NCBI GenBank assembly: GCA_014773175.1
Contig: VXCM01001534.1
Span: forward strand, 90,660-154,659
From: Lucifuga dentata
Lineage: Eukaryota > Chordata > Actinopteri > Ophidiiformes > Bythitidae
Direction of reading: 5' to 3'
Length of the DNA: 64,000 nt
Positions 12,728 to 26,200 of this stretch are shown here, piece by piece; the stretch's first letter is position 1, and each line of letters begins with the position of its first letter. The notes under the pieces were generated by a model. It did no database searches. It was not told where the DNA came from and worked only from the letters and a program-made list of their open reading frames with translations. The position numbers and the translations under genes were made by a program.

Positions 12728-15700
12728 TGGCCACTAGTTGAAGCATTGCTATCTGTGTTTAGTGTTGGCGTTTGTGCATTAATATACATGCCAGTGTTTG
12801 CATGCACGCCCAGTCCCTTTTGCAGGGTGTTTGCTCTCTGATCTGTGTGTTTTCCGATTTCTGTGTATCTGAGAGTCCAACCATGAATGTGTACACAGCC
12901 CCCCTCTAAANTTACCACTCCTGCCCTTCCCTCCACCATTTTACTCGACGCCATCAAGGCCTTGCCTCCTGGTGTTTGCATTGTAAATCAGGCCTGACAA
13001 TGAGGCCATGATTAGATCCTGCGCATATTCAAAAACACCTGATTTATTTATTCATCCTCCTCTCATACCGGTGAGTCAGAGCATTAAGATGCATAATGTC
13101 TGACCAAGGTGACATACCCACCTCCAAATCTTATTCATTGCATTTTCAGGTCAGCCTCTTAACCAACAAACTCAAACAGGACAGATTAAATGAGATTTTG
13201 ATGGGAAAATGTGCAAATGACATCCCCTGGGCTTCTTACACCTACACGGAAAGACTATTCAGTGGGTTTCCATCTTCATACATATGTGTCACGTTTGCAG
13301 CAAAGAAATAAACAATCAATCAATAATCACAAGTAAATAAATAAATGCATACATACAAACATATATATTGTACATACATACACACACATACATACATACA
13401 TACAAAGGCATACTTTCGCCAAGGCAGCAACAAAAATCCCCAAATCTCCAATAAAATAATGAACCATCACTGAAATCGATCCATTGGTATTGATTTTATA
13501 TTCTAAAAATTCTTCTAGATTCTCGATCTAGATCACCTCTAAAACTCAATCACTTCTTCCTCTCAACACTTTCTATCTGTCCTCCAAATTGCATCCAAAT
13601 CTGTCCATAACTTTGAGATATTCTGCTAGCAAAGAAACAGACATCACATAAATTCCTTAGTGGATGTAATAAATAAATACATAGGAAAATAAACCAAATA
13701 AAACATGAAAAATTTGAATAAATGAATATGAAACATAAAATATTTGCAATTTTTTAATCAATATCAGAATGCTATTAAAAGGTGCTGTAATCTATGTTTC
13801 AATATTTGATAAAACTATGATAAACTGTTCATGTTTATCAACATTATCAATCATTATCCTAAATATTCACTAGATAGAATTTATAGAAACTTTCAGAAGT
13901 AGATCAAACTCAGCACTAGTTAAATCAGATATGCTTTTGCACTGTTATTGATTTGTTTTTTTTAAGAAACTGGCACTGTGGGGATTTTTCTAAAGAAAAA
14001 ATAACAATTATTGGCCTTATGAAATAATTTTATTATTTATTATCAGTATTTCTGTGGGTAATAAAAGTAATTGGATTATCTTGCTTTAATATTGAGAGAT
14101 GTCTACCAGTTTGTTGACGTAAATATCAGCCTGATTCATTTGAAGTCATTTTAGTCGTTTGATCACTCCCTAATTAGAGTCAAATCAACAGAGAATCCGC
14201 ATGAATCATATGAGCGATCGATAATAAAAATAGATGCATCCAATGCCTTTTTACTGCAGAGCAATTTCTTTCCGTACATCCATAAATCAGACATGACTTC
14301 AAATGCAAAAGTTTATTTTCCACTGCTACAGTATCAAACCTTTCAGTACTTCTTTGGTACCAAGAACAGGAAATTTTGCATTTTCCACTGGCTAAGGGTC
14401 CCATTGCAGTTTTGGTTCCAGTTTCATTTTTTGCTCCCTGTTCAACCTGTGAGACTTACAGGGCCAAATGGAACCCTGGGGGCGGGACTAATGTATGGTC
14501 ACAAACCGTCGTCTAACTGAATGCTGCCATGAAAAAGTTATTGTAGTCAAAGCATTTATTGTTTGCTGCAAACGTGTTTGAAACACCAGGAACACAAGAA
14601 ATAAAATAAAATTAAATGCAATATTTGTATGACAAAAATTAAATACTGGATGAGATTAATAAATACAAGAACTATAGAAATACAATAAATTAAAAAAAAA
14701 ATTAACCCAGGGTTAAAATTTTAATGATGTAAAATCATAAGAAAGTAAGTTAATTAATGAAATAGATCAGCAGAAAATAAATAAATAGATGCTGCATCAA
14801 AATAAGAAACTGAAAGACCACAATAATGGAAGTGAGGCAGACAGGAAAACAAACCGAAGATACATCTTAACCAATCTCTATGATGACATCAGTCGTCCCT
14901 TTCTGACATCAGTTCAATTCATCGCCGTTTCTCCTGAAGTCAGTTGAAACACAAAACCATAAGTACAGCTGGATCTAGAGTCAGTTCTAGTTTGGTCTAG
15001 TTGTTGTTCCTTGTGCAGTGGGAAAAGACCCTATAGGGCAAATGTTTCCCTTCGTGGTCTTTTGGCAATTCACTTAAAAGTGTCAGTGTTACGATGAAAA
15101 ATCTACCTTTGTGTGTGTGTGTGTGCGCGTGTGTATTCATGTTTCCATGCTGGGTAGTAAATACTCATCTTACCACATCCTCTTCACTTCAATCAACACA
15201 TGCTTTTGGTTTTGATGGAAAAGTTTGAGCTGAATTGTGTTTAGCGTCAGTTGTGTTCACATGTTGCAATTTACAGTTTCTGAGTCTTAGCTGCATCAAA
15301 CCCAACACTCACCAACATTTTCACTGTTTACCTGTGGAGACTGAATTTATTATCTGCGTTGTACGACTTGTGTGACTCTGTTGGCTCTGGCACCTTTGCT
15401 GACTGTCTGACACCACTGTGAAGTGCTGATAACCAGAGAGAGAGACTTTCTCCTTTTCCACTGTCTACCTCAAGTCTGCTCTCATTTCCTAAAATCTGCT
15501 CTTATTCCCTAAAACCCTTTCATACTTGATGCACCCTGCTGCCTGTTTACAAGGAGGATCATTGTCCTTATAGTCTGATTATTCTGGTTTATATCTAACA
15601 TATTCCCATTTCATATTTCATAGAAGAACTATATACCGTACATTAGATTTACCAAAGAAGAGCAGATGAGGAAAAAGGCTTAGGACACGGTTGGAGGCCA

Positions 15701-17079
15701 GAGTCAAGTCATATTTGACCAGATATGGATTTTCATTTCATTGCGAGCAGTAAACGAGGTGAAATCACTGCAACGCCACAGACAAACCTTCCATCAATAC
15801 AGCACGGGCCAATTCTCTGCCTGGGAATTGTTGGGAAATTGAAAGATGAAAAGAGGCGTTACTTACCGCACAGAATCCGATGAAAGAGTGCGACTGTCTC
15901 CGATCCAAACTCACAAAACCCCTTTGATGTTTGTTGGAATAATTTTCTGCCGACTTCTCATTTTCCATTTTGTGCTTTGGTTTTGAATTTTGATTGCGAC
16001 CACAGGCACTTTTCAATTGGTGCACATTATGAATTCTGTGATAATTCAAAGGCATTTGTGGAGGAACAAACATGTCGTTTGCCCTCGAAATGAATTTTAC
16101 ATGTTATTGTGTAACTGCACACCTTTGGGTGGCTGATAGAATCTCAACTGTTTCAAGCTGGGTTTGGAGGAGATTTGAGCCAACAGGTTTCATGAGGCAG
16201 ATTTTATTAAGCGTTAATTTGACTGTTGAAATTAAAGGTCTTGTTTGTTGGTGTTTTTGCTTTGTTCTTCCATGTATCTTAACGCTTCAGCAACCAAAAC
16301 CAAAGTATACCTTGTGTGTTTGTACAATCACATAAGTGTGTGCGTGGGTGTATGTCTATATTTATGGATGCATGTGCTCACTCAAATTTGGCGTTAGGTG
16401 GCTTATTCCTCGAGGGATGGCAAAACTCGCCTAAAATAGTGTGCAGTAATTGGAATTGCTTTATCTTTAGTCTCATCAATTAATGTGCAATTTTCCATTT
16501 AATCACTACCACGCTCGCTGAATTTGCAATTAAAATGAGGACTGATAACAGAGGAGAGATGCCTTTCAGCTGATACCAGTTGGAATCAGAACAGAAACCA
16601 GAAGAAGCAATCAGTACACAACATGACTAGCAGAGATACACACACACTGGCATACAAACAATGTTACGCAAAATCATGACACAAACAGTCATGCATGTAT
16701 GAGGGTGCACACATGCATACACACCATGCATATAAAACATGCAAATTTAGCATTATACCACCAAATTAGAATGATATTAAAACGTTAAGCAGTGGTTCTC
16801 AAACTGTTGTGCAAGTACCACCAATGGAACTTAAATTGCCCCTGGTAGTGCTCCAGATGACTCTGGAAATTTGTAACAGAGAACAAAAACAATTGAAATT
16901 TATGCAGATACTGTTATTGTTGCAAATTATTCACAAATAAAATGGGTAGAATTTTTTTTAGTCTCTATTCTTCTGTTCTACATGGATATCAGTCATTTTT
17001 TTTTAGGTAATACTGTCAGCTTATCAGTTTCAGTTGAGCACACGCATGTACGAGGCTTTTCTGTGATTTGTCTTAGAGT

Positions 17080-17118
17080 ATGTGTGTGTGTGTGTGTGTG
17101 TGTNGGGGGGGGGGGGGG
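17080..17118. repeat. (GT)n followed by a G run, with N
   Basis: GT units run into an N at 17104 and then 14 G, a junction typical of sequencing dropout. Confidence 0.85.
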
Positions 17119-17174
17119 TGAAGTGGCACTTAGTTCATTACTCTGATTTCCATGTTCCTTGGTCTTATTTTTTC

Positions 17175-17668
17175 ATTTAGGGGTCTATTTTGAAACCTGA
17201 GCACTACTTTAATGTGCAAAACTAATTTTTTCATGTCTACTCTCCCTTGCTGCAGCACCACTGTGCTAACTGAGTGATAACAAGCCACTGTCTAAAGCCA
17301 AAAAAAAAAAAAAAAAAAAAAAGGGAAAGGCACGCTTATTCTGAATGGCCAGCCGTGACAGAAGTTAGCCAAACCCTGGATATTAACAATCACTTGCTTA
17401 CTAGCTGTGTGTGCTTTGTGTGATTATCTAACCAAGTGTGTTGACGGGTAAATTCAAAAGAGCTACATATTAATCAAAATGTGTTACAGAAAGGACAAAT
17501 TTAAAAAATGAAGCTACATGAAGCTTTCAGGGTAGTTCAGGACCTATATGGGTTTTAACCTGAACCTCAGCCTTTGCAGCTTTGACATTATTCAGCATAT
17601 ACTCCCTATTATGTTACCATAAAATGAAGGAACATATGAAAAATAACATAATATATCCTCTTTAATAA
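17175..17668 (-). mobile_element. TIR element family B, copy 2
   Basis: This reversed copy shows the complement of the family blocks (GGGGTCTATTTTGAAACC, then TTGCTGCAGCAC) and an end reading ATAATATATCCTCTTTAA. A poly-A run interrupts the middle. Confidence 0.6.
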
Positions 17669-18697
17669 CCCTATACCACTATTTTGCATTGATAACACAA
17701 AAAAGGTTTGTTTGTAGATCTGGTTTCGCCTCATATCAAGACAGGATTTATCCAGTGTTATGTCAAATTTTTCCAGTCAGACATAATTTCTGCCACTTTC
17801 TTGGTTTCAGTGGGAGATGAGCTCACTGGCGGGGAACCTCTATCATGTTTTGTCCTGAGTCTGAGAGGCGGTTGAGATGTTCACATCACTTCCTGTCTGG
17901 CACCAGTAACCTCAAAACTATCCAAAGAGTCATTTTATTCAAGGACTCAACACACAGATGTGCGAGACAATGGGAGCAGGATCCAGCAGAGGAATTATAG
18001 AGTCATACAACTGAACAATTGCTGTAATGTCCCTAAAATAACGTTATAATTTTCTATGATACTTGTTTAGTATTCTTGTGAAATTTATAATATGATTACT
18101 GTTCTTTTTCATAAGGCCATAATCCTAAACCTTAGAGTCAGATGCAGGCAAATCCTCGGCTTTAGTGGTCAGGAGGATTGACTTCATATTTTTATTTCCT
18201 GGGGCATTTGCCATGAACCGTTATTGCAACCGGTGAACCGGTGAATTAGTCCACGTACTAACATAACAAATAAGCCAGCAAAATTTTACTGTATCAATTC
18301 AATATAAAAGTGATTACAGCAATAATAGTGTTATATAACAAATTAGAGATCCTCCTAAAGGGGTTTATATTGCATATAAATATACAATAGCATAATATCA
18401 ATTAATGTGTCATCAAGAATTTATTGTGAATAATCTAGTTATGGATACTTTATTAGAGGCATTATAATTGTACACAAATTGATTATAAAAACTTTAAGTG
18501 TGTATTAATATTTGTTTGCAACTAAATTTTTATCATGTTATAATGTCACAAAGAATTATTTTAGTTTCTATACTGGTTATAAAAAATACTACCAAGACTT
18601 GTGTGTAAATATTTATAGCTTTAAAATCAATTTTGGCTTGACAAAATGGTAATAATTGAATGATATCAATAACCTGAAATTATAGTAGTTAAGTGCT

Positions 18698-19285
18698 TTA
18701 AAGGACCATGCCACACATTTTGCATGTTTGAGCCTAATGTATGCAATTTTCATACACGTAATGTTACTGGCAATCATTTTCCAAAGCATACTACTAGAAC
18801 GGTGAATTGTTTTTTTTTTTTTTTNTTTTTTTTTTTTTTCTTAGTTTCCAGACTGCCATTGGTTTCAGTTCATTCTGGTATGCTATTAAAATCAACTTGT
18901 TGATCCTGAAACGTTCTTGGGATAGGTAATCCATCATTGTGAACAACACGTATATTCAGGTTTTTTTGAAGTTTCATAATTTTAGCATTGAAGCACAAAC
19001 TAAAGCGCGGAGTGAATGTATGTCTCTGCCAGGGAATATAGTCCCAAAAGAAGACCTGCATTTATCAAAAAATTCAAATGGCTGTGACTTCATATTAGCA
19101 GATGAAACATCTATTTTTAAGGTGAGTGTATCGCTTGAATATTTGATTTTGAAAGATGAAGTGATTTTGAAAAATATCAGGAAAACTGAAATACAATTTT
19201 ATCCTTAAATGATTGTCAGTAAGTACTTGTATGAAAATTGAATATATTAGGCTCAAACATGCAAAAAGGTGATATGGTCCTTTAA
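18698..19285 (+). mobile_element. TIR element family A, copy 2
   Basis: A 588-bp copy with TTAA at both ends, a left end TTAAAGGACCATGCC and a right end GATATGGTCCTTTAA. A poly-T gap with N at 18825 lies within it, so its true length is uncertain. Confidence 0.78.
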
Positions 19286-19499
19286 GTGTCATAAATAAAA
19301 TATTCATCAAAGTTCACGCTTACCTATCAAACCTCTGACAAACCTCTTCAGGTAAAAAAAAAGCACTTTACAGGATATTTTCATGCAGCATATACACATA
19401 GGTTACATGTATCTTCAGGATGGAGCACTTGCTGTGTTTGCCTATAAGTAAGTTGGGCTGATGGTAGGGGGTCTGTATGTGTGTGTGTGTGTGTGTAAA

Positions 19500-19790
19500 A
19501 CATACCCCTGAACCAATTAGCTCCTTCAGTGGGGGTAGGTGTATTGGTTACAACGGTGTTCCATAGGGTACAGCCCTCAGCACTGTGAGGTCCCAGCCAA
19601 TAGCAATTAGCCCACTGACAAGAGCCCTAATTAGCCCCCTTGATTGGCTCGGTGACAGAGCGACAACAACACCAGCAGCCAGCGCGCAGAGGCGACCAAG
19701 GTGACTCCACTACGTTGGTGCTGTTTTAAAGCCAACCATAATTAGCAAACAAGTATATCCGTCTGTAATTGGTAAACAAGTGGTTGAGTT
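19500..19790 (+). promoter_or_regulatory. Candidate cis-regulatory block upstream of the first coding exon
   Basis: The block is unique sequence with at least five TAATT/CAATTA homeodomain cores, two CCAAT-like sites, and TGATTGG (19641-19647) close to TGACAG (19653-19658), the PBX and PREP/MEIS half-sites. It ends about 360 bp before the exon carrying the ATG. Function is inferred from motif density only. Confidence 0.4.
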
Positions 19791-20149
19791 TGTTTGTTGG
19801 TGTAATTATGAACCTGCTGCTATGTAAAGTGTTTCTGTAAAGTGCTACGTGATTGAGTTTGCGTCGCTTTGTTTGTTTTTTTTATGCTTGATATCATTGT
19901 CACATCAGTCAAATTAACACATTGTCTTCGTCACTTTGTCAGCCACCCTGCAAAGTATGCAGAAGAAGAGTAAAGGGCAGAGGAGTGAGCAGAGATGGAG
20001 GAAAAAGAAGAGGGAGGATAGAGAGAGAAAATCTCCTGTTATTTCATCATAGCAGCACCTGGTGGCTGCTCCTGTAATAGAATTTACACATTTTCCACTG
20101 ATCGCTCTGGATTCATGTATATTTTCTCCCCCATTTTTGTTTTTGCCAG

Positions 20150-20169
20150 TCTCGATGTGAAGCTACCCC
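20150..20169 (+). other. pknox2: 5' UTR part of the first coding exon of pknox2
   Basis: A pyrimidine-rich tract ending in TTTTTGCCAG places an acceptor at 20149, leaving 20 nt of untranslated sequence before the ATG at 20170. This implies at least one upstream non-coding exon, as is known for mammalian PKNOX2, but I could not locate it in the window. Two ATGs are in tandem; the first is used because vertebrate PKNOX2 proteins begin with two methionines. Confidence 0.7.
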
Positions 20170-20256
20170 ATGATGCAACATGTTTCCCCAGCACCAGCAG
20201 TGACAATGATGGCCACCCAGAGCGTTCCTCCACCATCTTACCAGGAGAGCCAACAG
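20170..20256 (+). CDS. pknox2: pknox2 coding exon 1 (residues 1-29)
   Basis: This exon encodes the N-terminus, starting [17 protein letters not shown] and followed by a proline-rich stretch. It contains 29 whole codons and ends in phase 0. The donor reads CAG|GTTAGG, which lacks the usual purine at intron position +3. The segment precedes the MEIS/PREP homology region and is probably disordered. Confidence 0.93.
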
Positions 20257-23200
20257 GTTAGGAACCTTTCACCAGGATTTAGTTCCTACATAACTCATAT
20301 ATTCAAAACAAACATGCTGTGCCATGACAACTAATGTTAAATTAGCTTTGAAGTTTTCAGTAAATAACCATCAATTCTAGAAATTATGATAAATATAGGC
20401 TATTCTTTGTTATTGTCATATGGAACATGGAAGTGGAGGGATATGTTTATGATTGATGATATGATTGATTTGATGATATGATTTTTTTTTTTAATCACTA
20501 TATACTGCAAAAACTTTAATTCAAGAAAGTTTTATCAGGTTTTAGGGTGATATTTTGTTTCTTTTTGAAGAAAAAAAAACAATCAAGCACCATCTGCCTA
20601 GATTATTAGAGTTGTTTCAAGATGATTAGCTTTAAAGTAATTAGTCTTTGGAAGATATTCAGTCAATTTTGTGGGTGGATTGAGTGTAGGTTTGTGTGTT
20701 AAGTCTGTTTTAAGATGTTAAATCCCAACATTAGGCACATTAAAAGCCCTATTAAAAGCCACATTAAAAGGGAAATTTAAGGTCACAGAGTATTTTGTTG
20801 TGGCTAGACTTCTATATCTGTTTTTGTTTTTTCAAACCTTTTAACTAGTTTAGCTTAAGTTTTGTTATACTAAACTATTTAGACCAGCATTTGTGAATGT
20901 TCTCAGTCATCCAGGTCAGTGGATATTTAGAAAAAGCACTCCAATGACCCAAACATGACTCCCATGTGACCCAATAAGTCACTTGTCCAAGGTGTTAACG
21001 AGTCGTAAAAGATGGATTCCAGATAAATAATGATAAATAAATCATTGACTTAGAATTGAAGAAAACACCCGGATACATGAAACATCCTCAAGTCTAAACA
21101 GCGAAGTTGTCATCAACTTCTGCCTTTCCTGTTATTTTGCCTAATCCCCTAGTCTTTGAAAATCAAATGTTTAAGTGATACACCCATCTTAAAACTCAAT
21201 GTTTCACCTGCTAACGAGTATGTCCAAATGTAGAAGGGACGGTTGTTTTTAATTTCTCAGTAAATGCTGTCTCCTCCTGGGACTATATTTCCTGGTGTAG
21301 ACATACATTGTCTCCCGTACAGCTTTGTGTTGGATAACGTGATGAATTTCAATCATGTTTCAAGTATCTACAAGTTGATTTTTATTGGAATGAACTAAAA
21401 CCAGTGCTGGAAAGTAGGAAAATATATATAAAATTTACTGCTCTGGCAGTATGTTTTGGGAAATAGTTGTCAGTAATGTAAATTGCACATGCTGGTTGGA
21501 TATATTGGGCTCAAACATCTAAATCACTGGTATTGTCCTTTAACTGAACAAGGAAAAAGGGGTCATGCCCCAGCTTGCGGTGTTTACAACAACAAGGGTG
21601 ACGCCACCAACTGGTCAGTGTAATGTAGCAGCATTGTGGCTGAACTCAGGCTTTGTCCGATGCTGCCGACCATCCATAGGATTGATAGGAAGTAGAGCAG
21701 GTTCATCTGACCACCAAACCCTCCTCCACATCCACGCCACCTCTGTCTTCTTTTGCCCAGAGGATTAGTGCCAGGGGAGAGCTCCTGAGCCGCAGTCTGC
21801 ACAGCTCGGCAAATGCAAATGAGAGCTAGTTAAGTGTGAAGAAGCTAATTTATTTCCCATTTGGTGCTGGGATTAAGACTTGAAGCTTCCTCCCACCTCA
21901 CCCTGACTCAAAAAAAGGAGGGGGGTTGTTAGATTCATTTCCTTAGAGGGAGAGTGAGANCCTCACCCTGACTCAAAAAAAGGAGGGGGGTTGTTAGATT
22001 CATTTCCTTAGAGGGAGAGTGAGAGAGGAGAGAGAGAGAGAGAGAGGAAGTAGGGTAAAGGATATAAAAAATGGATTCATAATCTCATCGTCCCACAACA
22101 CAAAAAAAACCAATGGCAGCTAACAGATTCTGCAGTGAATCTATGGCAGACCATCATTAGTCTTATGATTCTTCAGACACAGACCAAAAAAGAATGTCTG
22201 GTGTAGCTATGAGGTCATCATAATTCGACGTTACCCCTGATAACTCAGGTTATCACACAGACACTGCTGACTTACAACTGCCGGTGCTAGTAATTGAATA
22301 TTTATCATTTAACAGGAACAGTAATCTGTGTATGACCTGAGCACACCATGTTCACTTATTGAATCTATCATCTCACATGTATTCACTTAACAGCTTCATT
22401 GACCTGTCAAGCAACAACGATGCATTCAGGGTACATATGGTATTACAGTAATTTATAGTCAGTATCAGATGTACTGTGTGTAGCAGCTGACAGGTTTGAT
22501 GATAATGACAGTGACCTTATTGTTAGCTATGAGGTCATCATGATCATGACGGAATTTGGGGTTTTCAAAAATTTAGCTGTACACGGATGCTTTACCATAC
22601 TGCCCATACACACCTGAGCTACCAGATTATACACATACACACCTGTATATTCCAGTGCAATCAAATACAGTACTCCTGCATTAAATCCAAACTTTATGAA
22701 GCTTATCATGTTCCATTTTTTGCTGACACATGTCAGAGGTGTTAGCAATTGATGATGTTTCATTGGGTTACATTATATTGAGATGTGTTTCTAATGTTTT
22801 GTCCCTTTCAGATTTTGCAAATGAGTTTGGACAATTTCTATATAAAACCTTGTACATTTAGGAAATACAATTAGGATGCGATCAGGCTGGATGCAAAAAA
22901 ACTTGAGGCTCACCTCAGTGCAGCTCAGTGCTCCCTCTGCAGGCTCTCATCCTGATCACGTGGAAGCATTTTTGGTTATGACAGGTGTCGAGCTGTTGCT
23001 AGGCAACACATAATCAGCTGGCAATCACTTGTGCTTGCATGCTATGTTGAGGTTACTAAAACCACTGTTGTATCACATATCTAAATACTTACCTGAAGCA
23101 GGACACCACTTCCTCCTGTTTTTTTTTTTTTNAAAAAAAAAAAAAAAAAAAAAAAAAATCGGACAAGAGCCAAAACTATCATGGAGCTTTTAAAGACAGT

Positions 23201-26200
23201 AGTAATGTCCAAATTTAACCATGCTCATAGACATGTCAGGATGTTAACCTAGTTTCTGTTTATGTATGTGAATTGTAGTAGATGCAATAACTTTTCTGTA
23301 GTAACAAAAGTAAAATTACATCCGGCGTGATTTTTCAGGTGCAGATAGTCAACATACAACATAAATCAACAGAACAGGAACTGGAAAATCCCATAAAAAG
23401 CAATGTCAGTGCATTTTAGTATGTTTTATTAACACAATAACCACTTGTTAGGGGACCAGAAGAGAAAGTGGATTGCGTGAACAGAACTGTAACTTGTTTT
23501 TTTTTTTTTTTTNTTTTTTTTTTTTTTTGTGATTCTGTAAATCAGAGAAATCATTGCTTTCCATTCCACAATGATGATTTAAGTGTTTCATTTCTATCAC
23601 TAAACCACAGTATTCTTTACTTTATATTTTAAGGCTTAAGAACAAACTGAAATGATTTATTCTTAAGTCTAAATCGACTTATTTTAGTACATTTATTTTA
23701 TGTGTCCTCAGATGACGGGCACCACTCAGCAGAACACCAAGACCCCACAGGTCCATATCCCAGCAGCCTCTGCAGCAGGAAATACCTCTGTCAGTGTGAC
23801 CCTTGACCCCCAAGCCCAGCTGGAGTCGGACAAGAGGGCTGTTTACAGGTTGGATGATGCCCCGGTGGCTTTAAATGTTGTGATCCATGAGAGGTTCATG
23901 TGTTATTCTAGGGTTAATAGCTCTACCCTGGGAGATGAGGAGGTGGGGAAAAAAAATCTTACCAATTTCACAAACTGTCACTATTTCGAGGCAAACACCA
24001 CTGTGCTTAGTTGAGAAGTTGCCAAACACCTTCATTTTCACAACTTGTGGTCTTAAAATGAACTAGATGAAAAGATTATTCTGAATCTTCTCTCTGGCAT
24101 GCTGCTGTGATCAATATATATGTATTTTTTTTTATAAAATTGGCAACATGGCAAAAAGCTTTAGTGTTGTTTATATATTTCCTGTTTAACCGTTTAGCCT
24201 TTCATAAAGGCTTTTAAGTTTGTTTGCTTGAATGGCCCCTCCTTCATTTTTTTCACTCGTATCACTCACAAATGAATGAGCACCTTCAGCAAATGCTCTC
24301 AGTCATCAGAGCCTGACAGAAGCACTCTTCTCCACTTTGAATTTATTAAATTAACTTTCAAATCCTGTCATATTTCTCTACTTACAGCCGGTGCATGATG
24401 GGATACGCTGCAATCCCTCTGGTCAGCCATATTCGGAATAACCTAGTTAAGACACTGCGTTGATAAATGAATGAACGCCTGAATGAGGCCGTTTATGAAT
24501 TTTGCCTACTTGGCAAAATCATAGAACATACTTTGACCATTAAAATACCATGTATTAATTTTCTTGGGGTATAAATGAAATATAGACTCCAAGAGCAGAC
24601 TTTAATTGTAATATTTTACATATATATATATATATACTGTATATATATATATAGACCCCTTTACCACTGAGAAAAATGTTATTCAAAATTTAACTTCTAA
24701 TGGTCAAGTTTAAATAACAGTGTAGACAAAAAGAACTATAAAGAAGCAAACACTGCACACTTCTTTGATAGTGATTTATTTATATGTTATAATGAAATGA
24801 AAGTGTCTAGAGATCCTTTCAGAGGCGGGCAGTCAGGGCCGGTAAAGCCTTCTCTGCTGGCCTAGAGATTGTCAGAATCATCAAATTATGTTTTTATAAT
24901 TTAATATTTTAATTAATGCTATATGTATTTTACAAAGTTCATTCCCATCAGTTTTGTTATTAACGTCATTTCATCGTTACTCTCTCCCTCAGTTTTGCTG
25001 CTTCCAGTGCAGCTCATAGAAATTAGAGCTTTTATCCAATCAGATTTTTTCCCTGTGCTGTCTCCGGGTAAAAAAATCTAGCCTGAGGCCTTCAGACTCT
25101 CAAGTGAATCCCCTCCGCTATTCAAGCAAATGGGATGATGTTGTTGATTGTCATATTCTTTAACCAATCAGATTTCAAGTTTGCTGTGTTGGATATATTC
25201 TTTCACATGCCAGGGCCTTCTAGCTGGCCTTGGCTTACGTCATCAGAGTACAGCATTATGCTAACAGCTAAGCAGTCTGCCAGAAATTCATCAGAAGAAG
25301 AAGAGAGCCGGTTAGCTTAGCTAACTCAAGTAAACCTAGCTAGCATGTAATGGAACATTAATGTTTATTTAAACTTTCTTTCTTGACATTTAGATTTTTA
25401 GATATAGTGCTTTAGATTTTTTGTTTAGATTTGTACTTAGCTCTGTTGTTTTTTAACGCACAATGGCTGAAGGAGGAGAAGAAATGGATTAACTGACAAC
25501 GCTTTTTTCACATTTTGGAACTGAAATGCACCGATAATGTCCAGCCGTGTCGTTAAACTCTTTCTAAAGACAGAAAGGAGGATGGACTTTGTCTTCAGAT
25601 GATGAGCAACTTTGGTAAGTTTGATGTACTTTTATGTGGCTGGAATCTGTGGGGAATCTTGTTGAATACTGCTTGTGTTATTTATGTTTTACAGCATTTT
25701 TGCTTACTTGCTGGTCATATGAGTAAATGTGATGGTTGTTGTGAGTTTGTTCTTGTTTCTTTGGTAATGACAACACTGATTTAGGCTATGCGGTGTCTAT
25801 TTGTGATGCAGCATCCTGTCATAATGCGTAATAATGCTACATCCTATTCATGTCTCTGCAGTTAGTGTGTTGTAACTGTCATAGGTGTTGATCCTCATGT
25901 TAAATCACTTTATTCCACTCGATAAAGGTTCTGTCACTGTGAATATGGGGTGTTAGGTTGAATAACAGCAGCATATAGCCCTGGTGTGATGGTGAGGTTA
26001 TTAGAAGGTGGTTTAATTGCGGGAGGATCGCACTGAAGGTGTAAGTGTAAAATACGCTGCCTGCCACTGGATCCTTTAGATCTTTTCTAGATTGTAAAAT
26101 CTAGCGCTCTTCATTTTATTTATTATTGAGTTTAGCCAATTTGTACTCACAACTTATAGGGGACATTTACCTACTTTACCCTCATTTTTATAACAAAATA

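Larger units (their letters stand above)
9871..17174. other. Non-coding upstream region
   Basis: AT-rich sequence without recognisable exons. It has a GT microsatellite, CATA-type degenerate repeats (13360-13410) and an N at 12911. The segment 16420-16570 is unique and rich in CAATTA/TAATTG cores, possibly a conserved non-coding element. Confidence 0.55.

Noticed and set aside
12583..12981. 132-residue minus-strand open frame
   Set aside because: It is mostly a translated GT microsatellite (His-Thr repeats) and contains an N.
21896..22024. Apparent 64-bp tandem duplication
   Set aside because: An N separates identical copies, and the same pattern recurs at other gaps, so it is treated as an assembly artefact.
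22205..22550. Repeated GCTATGAGGTCATCAT block (near 22206 and 22526)
   Set aside because: There are only two short copies 320 bp apart, with no flanking similarity. This is too little to call a regulatory pair or repeat.
23700..24014. 104-residue open frame spanning pknox2 exon 2 and beyond
   Set aside because: Only the part up to 23848 matches PKNOX2. The next exon resumes the split arginine codon exactly, so the rest is intron.
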